Shown: positions 33,451-40,408 of the stretch, piece by piece
Layout: each line of letters opens with the position of its first letter
Position numbering within the stretch: the first letter of the stretch is position 1
Origin: an uncultured Muribaculaceae bacterium
Lineage (GTDB): Bacteria; Bacteroidota; Bacteroidia; Bacteroidales; Muribaculaceae
DNA: 40,408 nt
Assembly: GCA_947626355.1 (NCBI GenBank)
Contig: CANQRV010000020.1
Coordinates: forward strand, 1 to 40,408
Direction of reading: 5' to 3'
The notes under the pieces: model-generated
Databases searched by the model: none
Seen by the model: only the letters and a program-made list of their open reading frames with translations
Told to the model about the DNA's origin: nothing
Made by a program: the position numbers and the translations under genes

Positions 33451-36400
33451 TTACATTGGTTTTATCATCGATTCGATGAAAGCGATTTCCTCTTCAGATA
33501 GACTGTATTTGGCATAGAGTTGAGCATCGATTTCATCAACGCTTTTACTCCAGTCGATGTCACTCATGTCGGAGAAATCCTGCAACGGAACATTTGCCCA
33601 AGTATCTTTTGGATTATGTTGAGTTGCCTTTAAGGTCCCCAACATACACCTTGCAAATTTTGATTTTACGTATTTTAAACATGCTGATGCCTCTTCAGCA
33701 CTTTTAAACTCACCGATGCTGAGGTAAGTGTCTGTATGGCCTATTCCCGGTGCACCTATTATAGGTATGCCTATTATTGGAGTCACAGGTACTTCACCAA
33801 TAGCACCTGTTCCATTTGCCTCTGGTACAATTACTTTATAGTATGGAAATGAATTGTATTTATCTATATATGAGGACTTAACCCATTTAGTTCCTCTTTT
33901 GTTATTGTAACGTCCAAATATTTTTATGCAGTCGTCCTTTTCGCTGTCGGAAAAGATTTCAGGCAAAACTTCAAAAACATTAGCTCCAAGACTGTATTTA
34001 TGGCCTTGACTTTGTCTGTTCGCAAGTTCCGGATGTTCCTCATATAGGAACTTAGTAAGGCCATAAGCTTCGCGAGGTCCTACTAATGTTGCAAATGAGT
34101 CATGCCGTAATTTTTTCACCTTTTTTAGTATTGAATTCAATTCTGCATGGGCTGTAAAAGTCTTTATTGCTCCGAAATTCTTGTTTTTATCCCATAACGA
34201 TACTGCGATACCACCCATTACATCCACATTAGGAAACACAGAAGTACTCTTTATCCAAAAGTTGATTATTTTGAAATGTTGGTCATGCAAAATTTTCTCA
34301 TTCCATGCTTTTGGGGTTTTACCTGCCCTAAATAAAAAACGAGCTGGATGTATCATAAATACGCGAGACGATAGAGTTTGTGCGGTATCAATAAAATGAT
34401 GGTAAATTGGATCGGCTCCATTTCCATATCCTTCGTTTTGTATCTGATAAGGAGGATTTCCGATAACTGTAGATATATTCATTGCTTTTAATTGCTCTAA
34501 TAATGTGTTATTACTAGGATTAATTAAATCATAAGATGTAATGTCTTTGAAAATTTGATGAGTAGAGATATTTAGAAGTTTATATATCTTTCGTGTAAAC
34601 TCATAGGCGAGTTTTGAAGTACAGACTGAGAAAATCTTATCAGCAACTGCAGAGCCGAATCGATCTAACAGAGCTATGGTGAACTCACCCTGCTTTGATG
34701 CGATATCCAAAACAGGACCGTGAGAGAATACGTCTTCCGGAAGCATGGCCACCATTCCATTAGCAACTTTAATCGGCGTTACTATTTCGGATGCTGACAT
34801 GCGTCCGAATTTAGTCAAAGCGGCAGTTACCTTTTCCGAAGTGGATTTCGAGGAATCGTGACAGATTGAATTCGTGTTCTGGATTTTATAATCCAGTCGG
34901 CTGAGGGTGAATCCATTGATATTGTTTTTTATCAGTTTGAGCACATCTTTTGAAAGGCCGAGATTATTGGATATACGTATATTATCTTGAGAGGAGTCCA
35001 TGACAGAGATAATGTCGTCAAGACTTGAGACATCGTCATCGGTTAGGAATGCAAAAAACAGTATCAACGCATAATATGTCGCGAATTTTTTTTGCAGCTG
35101 TTTTTCCTCAGAATCCTCTTCTTTGGTCTTAGAATTGCTGTTGCCAGAAGTGGCATTGGAAGATTGACCGTTGCTATAGGTGTCGCCTGATGCAGAAGCA
35201 TCAACGTCGTTGCCATTTCCTTTTGTCTGGTGGGCTTTGATTGATATGCCTTTCTTTGAATCGATTGGATTCAGTGATGTAATCAGATTGCGTATTTTTT
35301 CATCATCCAGTAGAGAAAGGTCTACAGGCATGTCGGATGCCTCGTCAACCATGCTTTTTGTGGCGGCATAATTTCTGACCACATCCAGGATGTTGGTAGC
35401 TGTTACCTCCCGGAGCTTGTTATGGTCAAGCGTTATGATCGGAGATATTGAAAGCTCTTTTTCAATACGTTCGCGGAGTCGTGAATTGCCGTTATTCTCG
35501 ATATTGACATTGTAGATCTGGCTTTTCCGCTCTTGAAGACGGAATATACGTTCAGGATCAAAGTCAACAAGTATAGTCTGCGGTTTCATGTTGAGTTTCA
35601 CAGTCTGATGTCCGCTGTCCTTATACTCTACGATATATGGATTCTGAAGTCGAAAAATAGCTTGGTCATATTCCTCCGGAGATGATGATTGCCGCAGAAA
35701 AATCATGGTGTCCCATTCAGGTACAGTGTTTCCCGTCAGCATCCTGTTGACAGTAAGGGTTATCGTTTTCTTCCCCTTGGCTTCACAGTCTGCAATATAG
35801 GATTTTATGACTGCTGTGTCTTTGTATTTTTTGTCTCTGTTCAATCCGGAGATATTGACAATATCATAATCACAGAGGTTGCGAAACTCTTCCTTGTGCG
35901 TCTTCAGTAATTCTTCAAGCGCATCGCACGAAGCACAATAAGGTAGCACTATTACCAGATGTCGGCATAGATTGCCTTGCTTGATGCGATCATTATCGAG
36001 GAAACCAAGCACATTGGTGTCATTTTTCGAGCCATCTATGACCTTCAGGAAGTCGAGGACTACTTCCTCATGGACAAACTTCTTGTAATCACTGTTTGAA
36101 GGTGTCATGGCTTTTGGGCGGAACACCTCCGAGAAGGAAGTGGTTGCTCCGGCCTTTTTCAACTCTTCAAGCTTGTCGAGTGAGGTCTTGTTGGGAGTGA
36201 ATGCGAAACGAACCATCTGTGGAAATCCAAAGTACGGGTTATCCCATTCGGCTACAGAGTCGTCATATTTGTGTTTGTCAATCCATGCCTTCTGAGCATC
36301 CGCGATATCGGAAAACTGGACAAATGCTATTATGTCTTCCTTATCAAACTCATCTCCCATCAGGATGCGGTAAGGTGTTCCGGATAGATGTATCGTGATA

Positions 36401-37419
36401 TTGGTATGTAATTCCTTCAAGATATCGTCTAGATCATCCAGAGTGACCATGTCTTTCATTTGCCTCTCCTGTTCGGCTGCTATCTGGGCTTTTGTTAAAT
36501 TATGTCTTTTTTCAAGAACTTTGCCATAATGTTCTGCCCGAACACCGAAATGTGTCTCATCGGCGAGAAGGAGATCCCATGGTAGGCTGAAAACCTCCAG
36601 ATGGCTATGTTTCATGCCGTCACCCTGAAGATCCTGTAAGGTCAGGAACAAGACGATGCGCTTGTCTTCATTTAAGGAATCACGAAGGAATGTGGAACTT
36701 TGTAAAAGGTTCTCTTTGTCGGCAAAGATGTAGCCCTCGAAATTACCTATGCTCTCGACTGTCTTTTTCCATTCATCCCTCACTTCGGCCTTTGCGGATA
36801 CTACCAACACCAGCTTGGCTTCCATCTGTTTTGCACAACATAGGGCAGTAAAAGATTTGCCGAAGCGCATCACAGCGAACATAAGCAGGTTCTTTCTGCC
36901 ATTATTGACTGCTTTCTCAAAGTTGTCGATTACCTCTGCCTGATTCTGACGAGGTTCAAATGAAGCCCCCCGGGTATATGTGAATATCTTTGGAAGATGA
37001 TCCGAGGTGTATAGACTATACCTGCCATCGTTTTTTACTGCGCTCTCGGTGATGTCATCGATTGCTTCATCAATATCGGCTGGCGTGGCATCCTTGAAGA
37101 ATTCGCGGGAATAATAAGGTATTGTAGGGATATCCCCCGGCATCAGGCGGTGTCTCCGTTTACTGTTTTCAATAAAATCATGAACGGAGAAATCCCGGAA
37201 TATAGTGTTATCGTCAATGCGGGCTGAATGGGTGTAGATATGTTTTAGATTTGGATATACGCATGACCATTCCTTGATACGGGTGCTTACTGCACGATAT
37301 GTGTCGCCTACTTTCAGATAGTTTGGCACTGTCTCTGTCGTAAATGCATAGATGTGCGGCTCCACCCTACCGATGATGATGGAATCAAGAATATCCGTAT
37401 TGAGTCTAAGCGAAACCAT
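33451..37419 (-). CDS. GIY-YIG / helicase / N6-adenine methyltransferase fusion (restriction-modification type)
   Basis: A 1322-residue multi-domain protein. An N-terminal GIY-YIG-like nuclease domain spans about 20-90 (HIYAF at 22-26, YLKVG at 34-38, Arg47, and the FRDFSVHDF segment). A superfamily 2 helicase follows, with Walker A RFGKS (Lys188), the DETH box at 287-290, the LSGTPYR motif and the QAIFRLQN motif VI. After a Ser/Asn-rich linker comes an Eco57I-like adenine methyltransferase, with motif I as LDIASKQGEF (Asp905) and motif IV NPPY at 988-991. The last ~300 residues probably hold the target-recognition domain. The architecture is like single-chain type ISP/IIG restriction enzymes but with GIY-YIG in place of an Mrr nuclease. 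It starts 1 bp after the stop of the M-subunit gene. Function is inferred from domains. Confidence 0.9.
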   Translation of the reverse strand: MVSLRLNTDILDSIIIGRVEPHIYAFTTETVPNYLKVGDTYRAVSTRIKEWSCVYPNLKHIYTHSARIDDNTIFRDFSVHDFIENSKRRHRLMPGDIPTIPYYSREFFKDATPADIDEAIDDITESAVKNDGRYSLYTSDHLPKIFTYTRGASFEPRQNQAEVIDNFEKAVNNGRKNLLMFAVMRFGKSFTALCCAKQMEAKLVLVVSAKAEVRDEWKKTVESIGNFEGYIFADKENLLQSSTFLRDSLNEDKRIVLFLTLQDLQGDGMKHSHLEVFSLPWDLLLADETHFGVRAEHYGKVLEKRHNLTKAQIAAEQERQMKDMVTLDDLDDILKELHTNITIHLSGTPYRILMGDEFDKEDIIAFVQFSDIADAQKAWIDKHKYDDSVAEWDNPYFGFPQMVRFAFTPNKTSLDKLEELKKAGATTSFSEVFRPKAMTPSNSDYKKFVHEEVVLDFLKVIDGSKNDTNVLGFLDNDRIKQGNLCRHLVIVLPYCASCDALEELLKTHKEEFRNLCDYDIVNISGLNRDKKYKDTAVIKSYIADCEAKGKKTITLTVNRMLTGNTVPEWDTMIFLRQSSSPEEYDQAIFRLQNPYIVEYKDSGHQTVKLNMKPQTILVDFDPERIFRLQERKSQIYNVNIENNGNSRLRERIEKELSISPIITLDHNKLREVTATNILDVVRNYAATKSMVDEASDMPVDLSLLDDEKIRNLITSLNPIDSKKGISIKAHQTKGNGNDVDASASGDTYSNGQSSNATSGNSNSKTKEEDSEEKQLQKKFATYYALILFFAFLTDDDVSSLDDIISVMDSSQDNIRISNNLGLSKDVLKLIKNNINGFTLSRLDYKIQNTNSICHDSSKSTSEKVTAALTKFGRMSASEIVTPIKVANGMVAMLPEDVFSHGPVLDIASKQGEFTIALLDRFGSAVADKIFSVCTSKLAYEFTRKIYKLLNISTHQIFKDITSYDLINPSNNTLLEQLKAMNISTVIGNPPYQIQNEGYGNGADPIYHHFIDTAQTLSSRVFMIHPARFLFRAGKTPKAWNEKILHDQHFKIINFWIKSTSVFPNVDVMGGIAVSLWDKNKNFGAIKTFTAHAELNSILKKVKKLRHDSFATLVGPREAYGLTKFLYEEHPELANRQSQGHKYSLGANVFEVLPEIFSDSEKDDCIKIFGRYNNKRGTKWVKSSYIDKYNSFPYYKVIVPEANGTGAIGEVPVTPIIGIPIIGAPGIGHTDTYLSIGEFKSAEEASACLKYVKSKFARCMLGTLKATQHNPKDTWANVPLQDFSDMSDIDWSKSVDEIDAQLYAKYSLSEEEIAFIESMIKPM

Positions 37420-37420
37420 G

Positions 37421-38491
37421 TCATGTGTGCTTCATTAGGGATATGAACTCTATTGGTTTGCCCTCCTCCCAGTCCATGATGAGGCATCTGATGCCATTGT
37501 GGGCATGTATGTTTTTGTTCTTGCACCCAGGACATTCTGAAAATTTCTGTGTCAGCGGCTGTTCCCCGTTTCCAAATTCAATTAAATTGCCTGTATATTG
37601 AGGTATTGGGGTTCGTTTGCAGCTGTTTGGAATCACTCCTTTGAGACCATCCATCTGCCAGATATTCCACGAAACTATATTAGCCACATACAGTAGGTCT
37701 TTTAGTTGTGGGTCTGCGCCGAATCTTGCACGATAGTAATCGATGAACGTGTATAGTAGCGATTTGCGGGCAAGCACGAGATTGTCGCCTTGCCACTCAT
37801 AACCATATGTGCTCTTGAAGGCTTGCATAGCACCCTTCATCCATTCATCGTATGTAGTGGTGTTTTCGTTGACAACACGGAGTTTGCGGTCCAGAATACC
37901 TATTCGGCGTTCAAGCGCGATTGGCTCTCCGGTTACCGTGTCGTAGCGGCTTGCGAGATATGGTGCCTCACCGCATGTTATTTCAAGCACATTGTCTTTC
38001 ACATAATCCCACCATGTCATTCCCTTAGGAAAAGCGATCGGCTCCGGATTCACGATCCATGAATGAAGACCGTTGCCCGGAAGCCCCATCTCCTTTATGG
38101 TGTCTGCATCGTCGATTTCTGTGTTAAAGACGTTCTTGCGTTCAAACTTGCACTCGTCGACGAGATTGTTCTGTTTGTTGCATACCCATGATGGCGTGAA
38201 TATCTCGGCCATATTGCGGCTACGTTTCTTCTGCTGCTCTCGTGATTTCAAAGAGCGTGGCACGATGACATTACCATTCTCTCCTATTATGGCCTCGATG
38301 GTGATTTGGTCGTTATACTGATAGCCAGTCTCTTTGTGAGCATAGTTGTCCGTAGCCCAAAAGATGTTGACCTGCTTGGCGTCTGTGCTCAAAGTGTGGT
38401 CTTTAAGCAATATGCTGAGAAGTTCCGGCGATAGTGCCAGAAGGTCATTTTCCTTTATGTCAGCTTGTAGGTCAATCATCTGAAACGTCAT
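37421..38491 (-). CDS. Restriction-modification M-like subunit
   Basis: A 356-residue protein resembling proteins annotated as restriction endonuclease subunit M. Methyltransferase-like landmarks are IFTP at 97-100 (usual before motif I), ITCGEAPY at 171-178 in the place of motif I, GDNLVLAR at 235-242, and NIWQMDG at 276-282 where NPPY would be expected. A CPGC pair at 320-323 may bind zinc with nearby Cys336. The missing NPPY suggests it does not methylate alone, or uses a divergent active site. It is the first gene of the four-gene operon and ends 1 bp before the fusion gene starts. A TATCTTTG box lies at 38500-38507, only 9 bp before the ATG at 38491, so Met5 (38479) is a possible alternative start. 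Confidence 0.85.
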   Translation of the reverse strand: MTFQMIDLQADIKENDLLALSPELLSILLKDHTLSTDAKQVNIFWATDNYAHKETGYQYNDQITIEAIIGENGNVIVPRSLKSREQQKKRSRNMAEIFTPSWVCNKQNNLVDECKFERKNVFNTEIDDADTIKEMGLPGNGLHSWIVNPEPIAFPKGMTWWDYVKDNVLEITCGEAPYLASRYDTVTGEPIALERRIGILDRKLRVVNENTTTYDEWMKGAMQAFKSTYGYEWQGDNLVLARKSLLYTFIDYYRARFGADPQLKDLLYVANIVSWNIWQMDGLKGVIPNSCKRTPIPQYTGNLIEFGNGEQPLTQKFSECPGCKNKNIHAHNGIRCLIMDWEEGKPIEFISLMKHT

Positions 38492-38499
38492 TACACTCG

Positions 38500-38507
38500 C
38501 AAAGATA
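38500..38507 (-). promoter_or_regulatory. -7 promoter box of the restriction-like operon
   Basis: CAAAGATA on the plus strand reads TATCTTTG on the minus strand. The box is so close to the first ATG that the leader would be only a few bases, or the real start is Met5. The -33 element is weak. Confidence 0.6.
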
Positions 38508-38622
38508 GCAATAATTTCCCAAAACAGAGGCTGTATAGCGAATAAATTTAATACTGGATTGCAATTTCACATTCAGGCTGCCATTGGCTTCGTGCAAGAC
38601 CCTTATTATGTTTTTAAACATA

Positions 38623-38653
38623 TTGTGCGATTTGGGAAGAATGGCTATATTTG
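38623..38653 (+). promoter_or_regulatory. Promoter of the small membrane-protein gene
   Basis: A TTG at 38623-38625 and TATATTTG at 38646-38653 are separated by 20 bp. The start codon at 38690 follows 36 bp later. It is divergent to the restriction-like operon promoter, about 140 bp away. Confidence 0.7.
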
Positions 38654-38689
38654 CAAAATAGTTAATGAATGTTATAATTAATTGATGAA

Positions 38690-39178
38690 ATGAAGAAAAT
38701 TGCTGTTCTATGTGGCGGTGTGCTGTTAGCGGCTAACGCTTTTGCTGATTATGGCTACTATGGCTATTCCAGCCATGACGATGAAATGTCTGGTTTCGCG
38801 ATATTCACGCTCATCGTTATGATCGTGTATATAGTCATATCGATTATAGTTCTTGTGAGATGGTGGAAGATGACGTCTAATGTCGACCAGATCAGAGAGC
38901 AACTAACGCATCCGGACCATTCGCTGACATATCTTGTGGCTATCGGTGAGAAGGAGGAAGCCCAGAGACGAGCGGTAAAAATGCTCGTCGATAAGCTATA
39001 TGATATTTATATGAGTTCGTACATGCAATCAAAGGCAGATGTGATGGATAAGGAAATCATGAAGTTATTGCCGAGCTTTAAGAGGTTAGGACTTGCAATG
39101 CCGGAGTATGTCTCTAAAGGAGAGATATTCATCGACTATATGAATGGATTGACCGGAGGCTCTGTCTCTTATAAGTAG
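38690..39178 (+). CDS. Small single-pass membrane protein, unknown function
   Basis: A 162-residue protein with an N-terminal signal peptide (cut near residue 19, after NAFA), a Tyr/Gly-rich stretch (DYGYYGYSS), one transmembrane helix at about 35-57, a basic WWK junction, and a C-terminal ~100-residue cytoplasmic helical region. I do not recognise the family. It has its own promoter and lies divergent to the restriction-like operon. A very small membrane protein follows 72 bp later, so they may form a pair. Confidence 0.75.
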   Translation: MKKIAVLCGGVLLAANAFADYGYYGYSSHDDEMSGFAIFTLIVMIVYIVISIIVLVRWWKMTSNVDQIREQLTHPDHSLTYLVAIGEKEEAQRRAVKMLVDKLYDIYMSSYMQSKADVMDKEIMKLLPSFKRLGLAMPEYVSKGEIFIDYMNGLTGGSVSYK

Positions 39179-39250
39179 CAATACTCTGTAAATGATAATA
39201 TTTCTGTTCTTATCATCATCTATAATGTACTATAACTGAATTGTCATACT

Positions 39251-39415
39251 ATGATAGGAATTATTTTGTGGGCGGTGCTGATCATAATAATCGCCGAAGC
39301 CGCTTGCCCCGGCCTTATCTGGGTAATACTTGGGTGTATGGCCGGATATGGTGCCTTATATTTAGGCTATTTATATTTAAAAGATAAAATCAGTGAGAGA
39401 AAGAATAAGTCTTAA
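39251..39415 (+). CDS. Very small two-helix membrane protein
   Basis: The ATG at 39251 opens a 54-codon frame ending at the TAA 39413-39415. The product is almost entirely hydrophobic: a helix at about 3-14 (IILWAVLIIII), then a Glu-Ala-Ala-Cys-Pro turn, a second helix at about 20-44, and a charged tail KDKISERKNKS that follows the positive-inside rule. Codon use fits the AT-rich neighbours. No family is recognised. It follows the 162-residue membrane protein on the same strand and overlaps by 4 bases the end of the minus-strand gene at 39412. Confidence 0.55.
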   Translation: MIGIILWAVLIIIIAEAACPGLIWVILGCMAGYGALYLGYLYLKDKISERKNKS

Positions 39416-39588
39416 TCTTCATCTGATATAGAGGGCGGCGAGGAGGAAGAGGATTGAGGCGACGTCGGAGGGGTGGCGCGTCGGTCGAGGTAGAGGATAC
39501 GCTCGCAGTCTTCCAGGTGGCCGTCACACAACGGGTCAGGCTCGTTGTGCTGTTCAAGGTATTCCCGGAAGCTCCACTCTGTCTTCAT
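39412..39588 (-). CDS. Small hypothetical protein (58 residues)
   Basis: A minus-strand frame of 58 codons from the ATG at 39586-39588 to the TAA at 39412-39414. The product begins MKTEWSFREYLEQHNEPDP, contains LCDGHLEDCERILYLDRR, and ends in a Ser/Pro-rich tail SSSSSPPSISDED. The N-terminal part looks like folded protein rather than random translation; the frame is open 13 codons further upstream without another ATG. It lies 46 bp after the 59-residue gene on the same strand, so the pair may be an operon. No family or function is recognised. Confidence 0.45.
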   Translation of the reverse strand: MKTEWSFREYLEQHNEPDPLCDGHLEDCERILYLDRRATPPTSPQSSSSSPPSISDED

Positions 39589-39634
39589 GTCGTGAAAGAC
39601 AAGCCTGCGAGGTGGCTCAGTGATTATTCACACC

Positions 39635-39814
39635 TCATTGCCGGGGGTAGCGTTTGAGGTAATCCTCGGCCTTGATGATGATGGGCTGGCCGTCTTCGTC
39701 GGCAATGACGATGCTCTCGCCGAGCTTCGCCTTGCGCTCGAATAGCTCCCGCTGCGCCTTACGGATATTTTCGCGAATGCGCTCAAATAGCTTTATTTCT
39801 TCTTCCTCTGTCAT
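39635..39814 (-). CDS. Small coiled-coil-like hypothetical protein (59 residues)
   Basis: The preferred start is the ATG at 39812-39814 (MTEEEEIKLFERIREN), because the longer frame back to 39847 begins close to the promoter. The product is a charged helix of about 30 residues (coiled-coil-like, with alternating Glu/Arg/Lys) and then a short beta segment (ESIVIADEDGQPIIIKAEDYL). This two-part layout recalls small antitoxin or DNA-binding adaptor proteins, but I cannot name a family. A good Bacteroidetes promoter lies at 39855-39885. It is divergent to the acyltransferase gene. Confidence 0.6.
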   Translation of the reverse strand: MTEEEEIKLFERIRENIRKAQRELFERKAKLGESIVIADEDGQPIIIKAEDYLKRYPRQ

Positions 39815-39854
39815 GATTTTTGATTTTATGGGGCTTCTTTCCACCATTGCATTA

Positions 39855-39885
39855 CAAAATTACAAAGATTTTCCGGATAGCCAAA
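39855..39885 (-). promoter_or_regulatory. Promoter of the two small minus-strand genes
   Basis: On the minus strand TTTG (39882-39885) and TAATTTTG (39855-39862) are 19 bp apart, close to the consensus. The start codon of the 59-residue gene follows 40 bp later. Confidence 0.75.
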
Positions 39886-39906
39886 CCTGCATGATGGGAA
39901 TTTATA

Positions 39907-39940
39907 TTGGTGGCGGTGTCGGGGATTATTTGTAATTTTG
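39907..39940 (+). promoter_or_regulatory. Promoter of the acyltransferase gene
   Basis: A TTG at 39907-39909 and TAATTTTG at 39933-39940 are 23 bp apart, slightly longer than usual. The ATG at 39967 follows 26 bp later. Confidence 0.6.
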
Positions 39941-39966
39941 CGGCTGTATTCGTAGTAACTGAAATC

Positions 39967-40362
39967 ATGAATCCAGATATACAGGCTAACCAGACCCAAC
40001 AAGCCACTCGGTCTGCTTCTCAGCAGACCTCTCAATCCGTACTGACCACTCAGACCATGTCGCGGCAGTCTGCGCAGGGTGGCATCTCTATGACTGTGCA
40101 GGGCAAGCCGGCTAAACGCAATACGGTGATCTCCATCTGCAAGGGGCTCGCCATCATCCTCATGGTGATCGGACACGCGGAGGCCCCAGATATGCTCACG
40201 CGCATCATCTACACCTTCCACATGCCCCTCTTCTTCATCACGGCCGGTTATTTCTTCTCGGCTCGCAATGTGGAGGATCCCTGGCGCTTCTGCGCCCGAC
40301 GCTTCAAGGGGCTCTACATCCCTTTCCTGAAATGGTGTCTAGTCCTGAAAAATCTTGACTAA
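39967..40362 (+). pseudogene. Membrane acyltransferase (acyltransferase 3 family), interrupted after about 123 residues
   Basis: From the ATG at 39967 the frame gives a Gln/Thr/Ser-rich N-terminus and then the start of an integral-membrane acyltransferase: NTVISICKGLAIILMVIGHA and YTFHMPLFFITAGYFFS are the conserved first two helices of the family, which transfers acyl groups to sugars on the cell surface. After YIPFLKW (ending at 40335) the frame runs into CLVLKNLD and a stop at 40360-40362, where a third membrane helix is expected. Full-length family members have about 330-380 residues. The break coincides with sequence that looks like an insertion-sequence end. The frame could be rejoined outside the window only by excision of the insert. 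Confidence 0.8.
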
Positions 40363-40408
40363 AAAGTTAAAGATTTTAACGGACAATGAGTGAAGAAATC
40401 AAAAAAAT
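40336..40408 (+). mobile_element. Probable left end of an insertion sequence, running off the window
   Basis: Just after the acyltransferase homology ends, the DNA changes to TGTCTAGTCC and AT-rich sequence. A short hairpin (AAAATCTT/AAGATTTT, around 40348-40377) precedes an ATG at 40386 that opens the frame MSEEIKK, which is cut by the window end. A hairpin shielding a transposase start is a common IS feature. The family cannot be named from 73 bases and the second end is not visible. Confidence 0.5.

Noticed and set aside
1..40408. tRNA, rRNA or riboswitch
   Set aside because: Scanning the intergenic regions showed no cloverleaf with the conserved T-loop GTTCRA pattern and no known riboswitch core; only hairpins and promoters were found.

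Overview
The window looks like a chromosome segment of a high-GC Bacteroidales bacterium, most likely a Muribaculaceae-type gut commensal. Three things suggest this. Bacteroidetes-style promoters (TTTG, about 20 bp, then TAnnTTTG) sit in front of many genes. The gene set is typical of the order: DUF1573, DUF5063, DUF3943, an OstA-like protein, tandem periplasmic PPIases, and a surface protein with a type IX secretion-like tail. The core genes also use strongly GC-rich codons. The family-level assignment is an inference; no rRNA or tRNA gene is present.

Layout: (1) 62-3028 holds the C-terminal part of a large surface protein with no recognisable 5' end, then a small DUF1573 lipoprotein-like/secreted protein. 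(2) 3029-3460 is a gene-free stretch full of hairpins and short repeats. (3) 3461-10600 carries a MazG-like pyrophosphohydrolase, a class A penicillin-binding protein, a flavin reductase-like protein, a DUF3943 outer-membrane protein and a phosphosugar mutase; all but the first are on the minus strand. (4) 10765-14731 is a plus-strand housekeeping run: yicC, gmk, nadD, a DUF5063 gene and an M18 aminopeptidase. (5) 14870-18351 is a proteostasis block: tig, clpP, clpX. A near-perfect sigma-54-type promoter lies just before clpP. (6) recQ (18528-20705) stands alone. (7) 20830-29419 is an envelope-biogenesis operon of three PPIase-like proteins, an OstA/LPS-transport-like protein and mutL, followed by an inositol monophosphatase-family gene.

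At about 30,300 the composition changes sharply to more AT-rich DNA and an accessory region begins, reading mostly on the minus strand. Its centre is a four-gene operon (38491 down to 31794). It encodes an adenine-methyltransferase-like M subunit, a 1322-aa GIY-YIG/helicase/N6-adenine methyltransferase fusion, a GIY-YIG nuclease with a DUF4357 tail, and a phage Gp37/Gp68-family (DUF5131) protein with a CX6CX2C cysteine cluster. I read this as a restriction or anti-phage system of unusual composition and the best candidate in the window for a poorly described system. Beside it lie a 458-aa protein with a sigma-region-4-like helix-turn-helix, two small membrane proteins, and a pair of very small minus-strand genes absent from or mis-started in simple ORF calls.

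The window ends in a membrane acyltransferase gene whose reading frame breaks after about 123 residues, at what looks like the left end of an insertion sequence.
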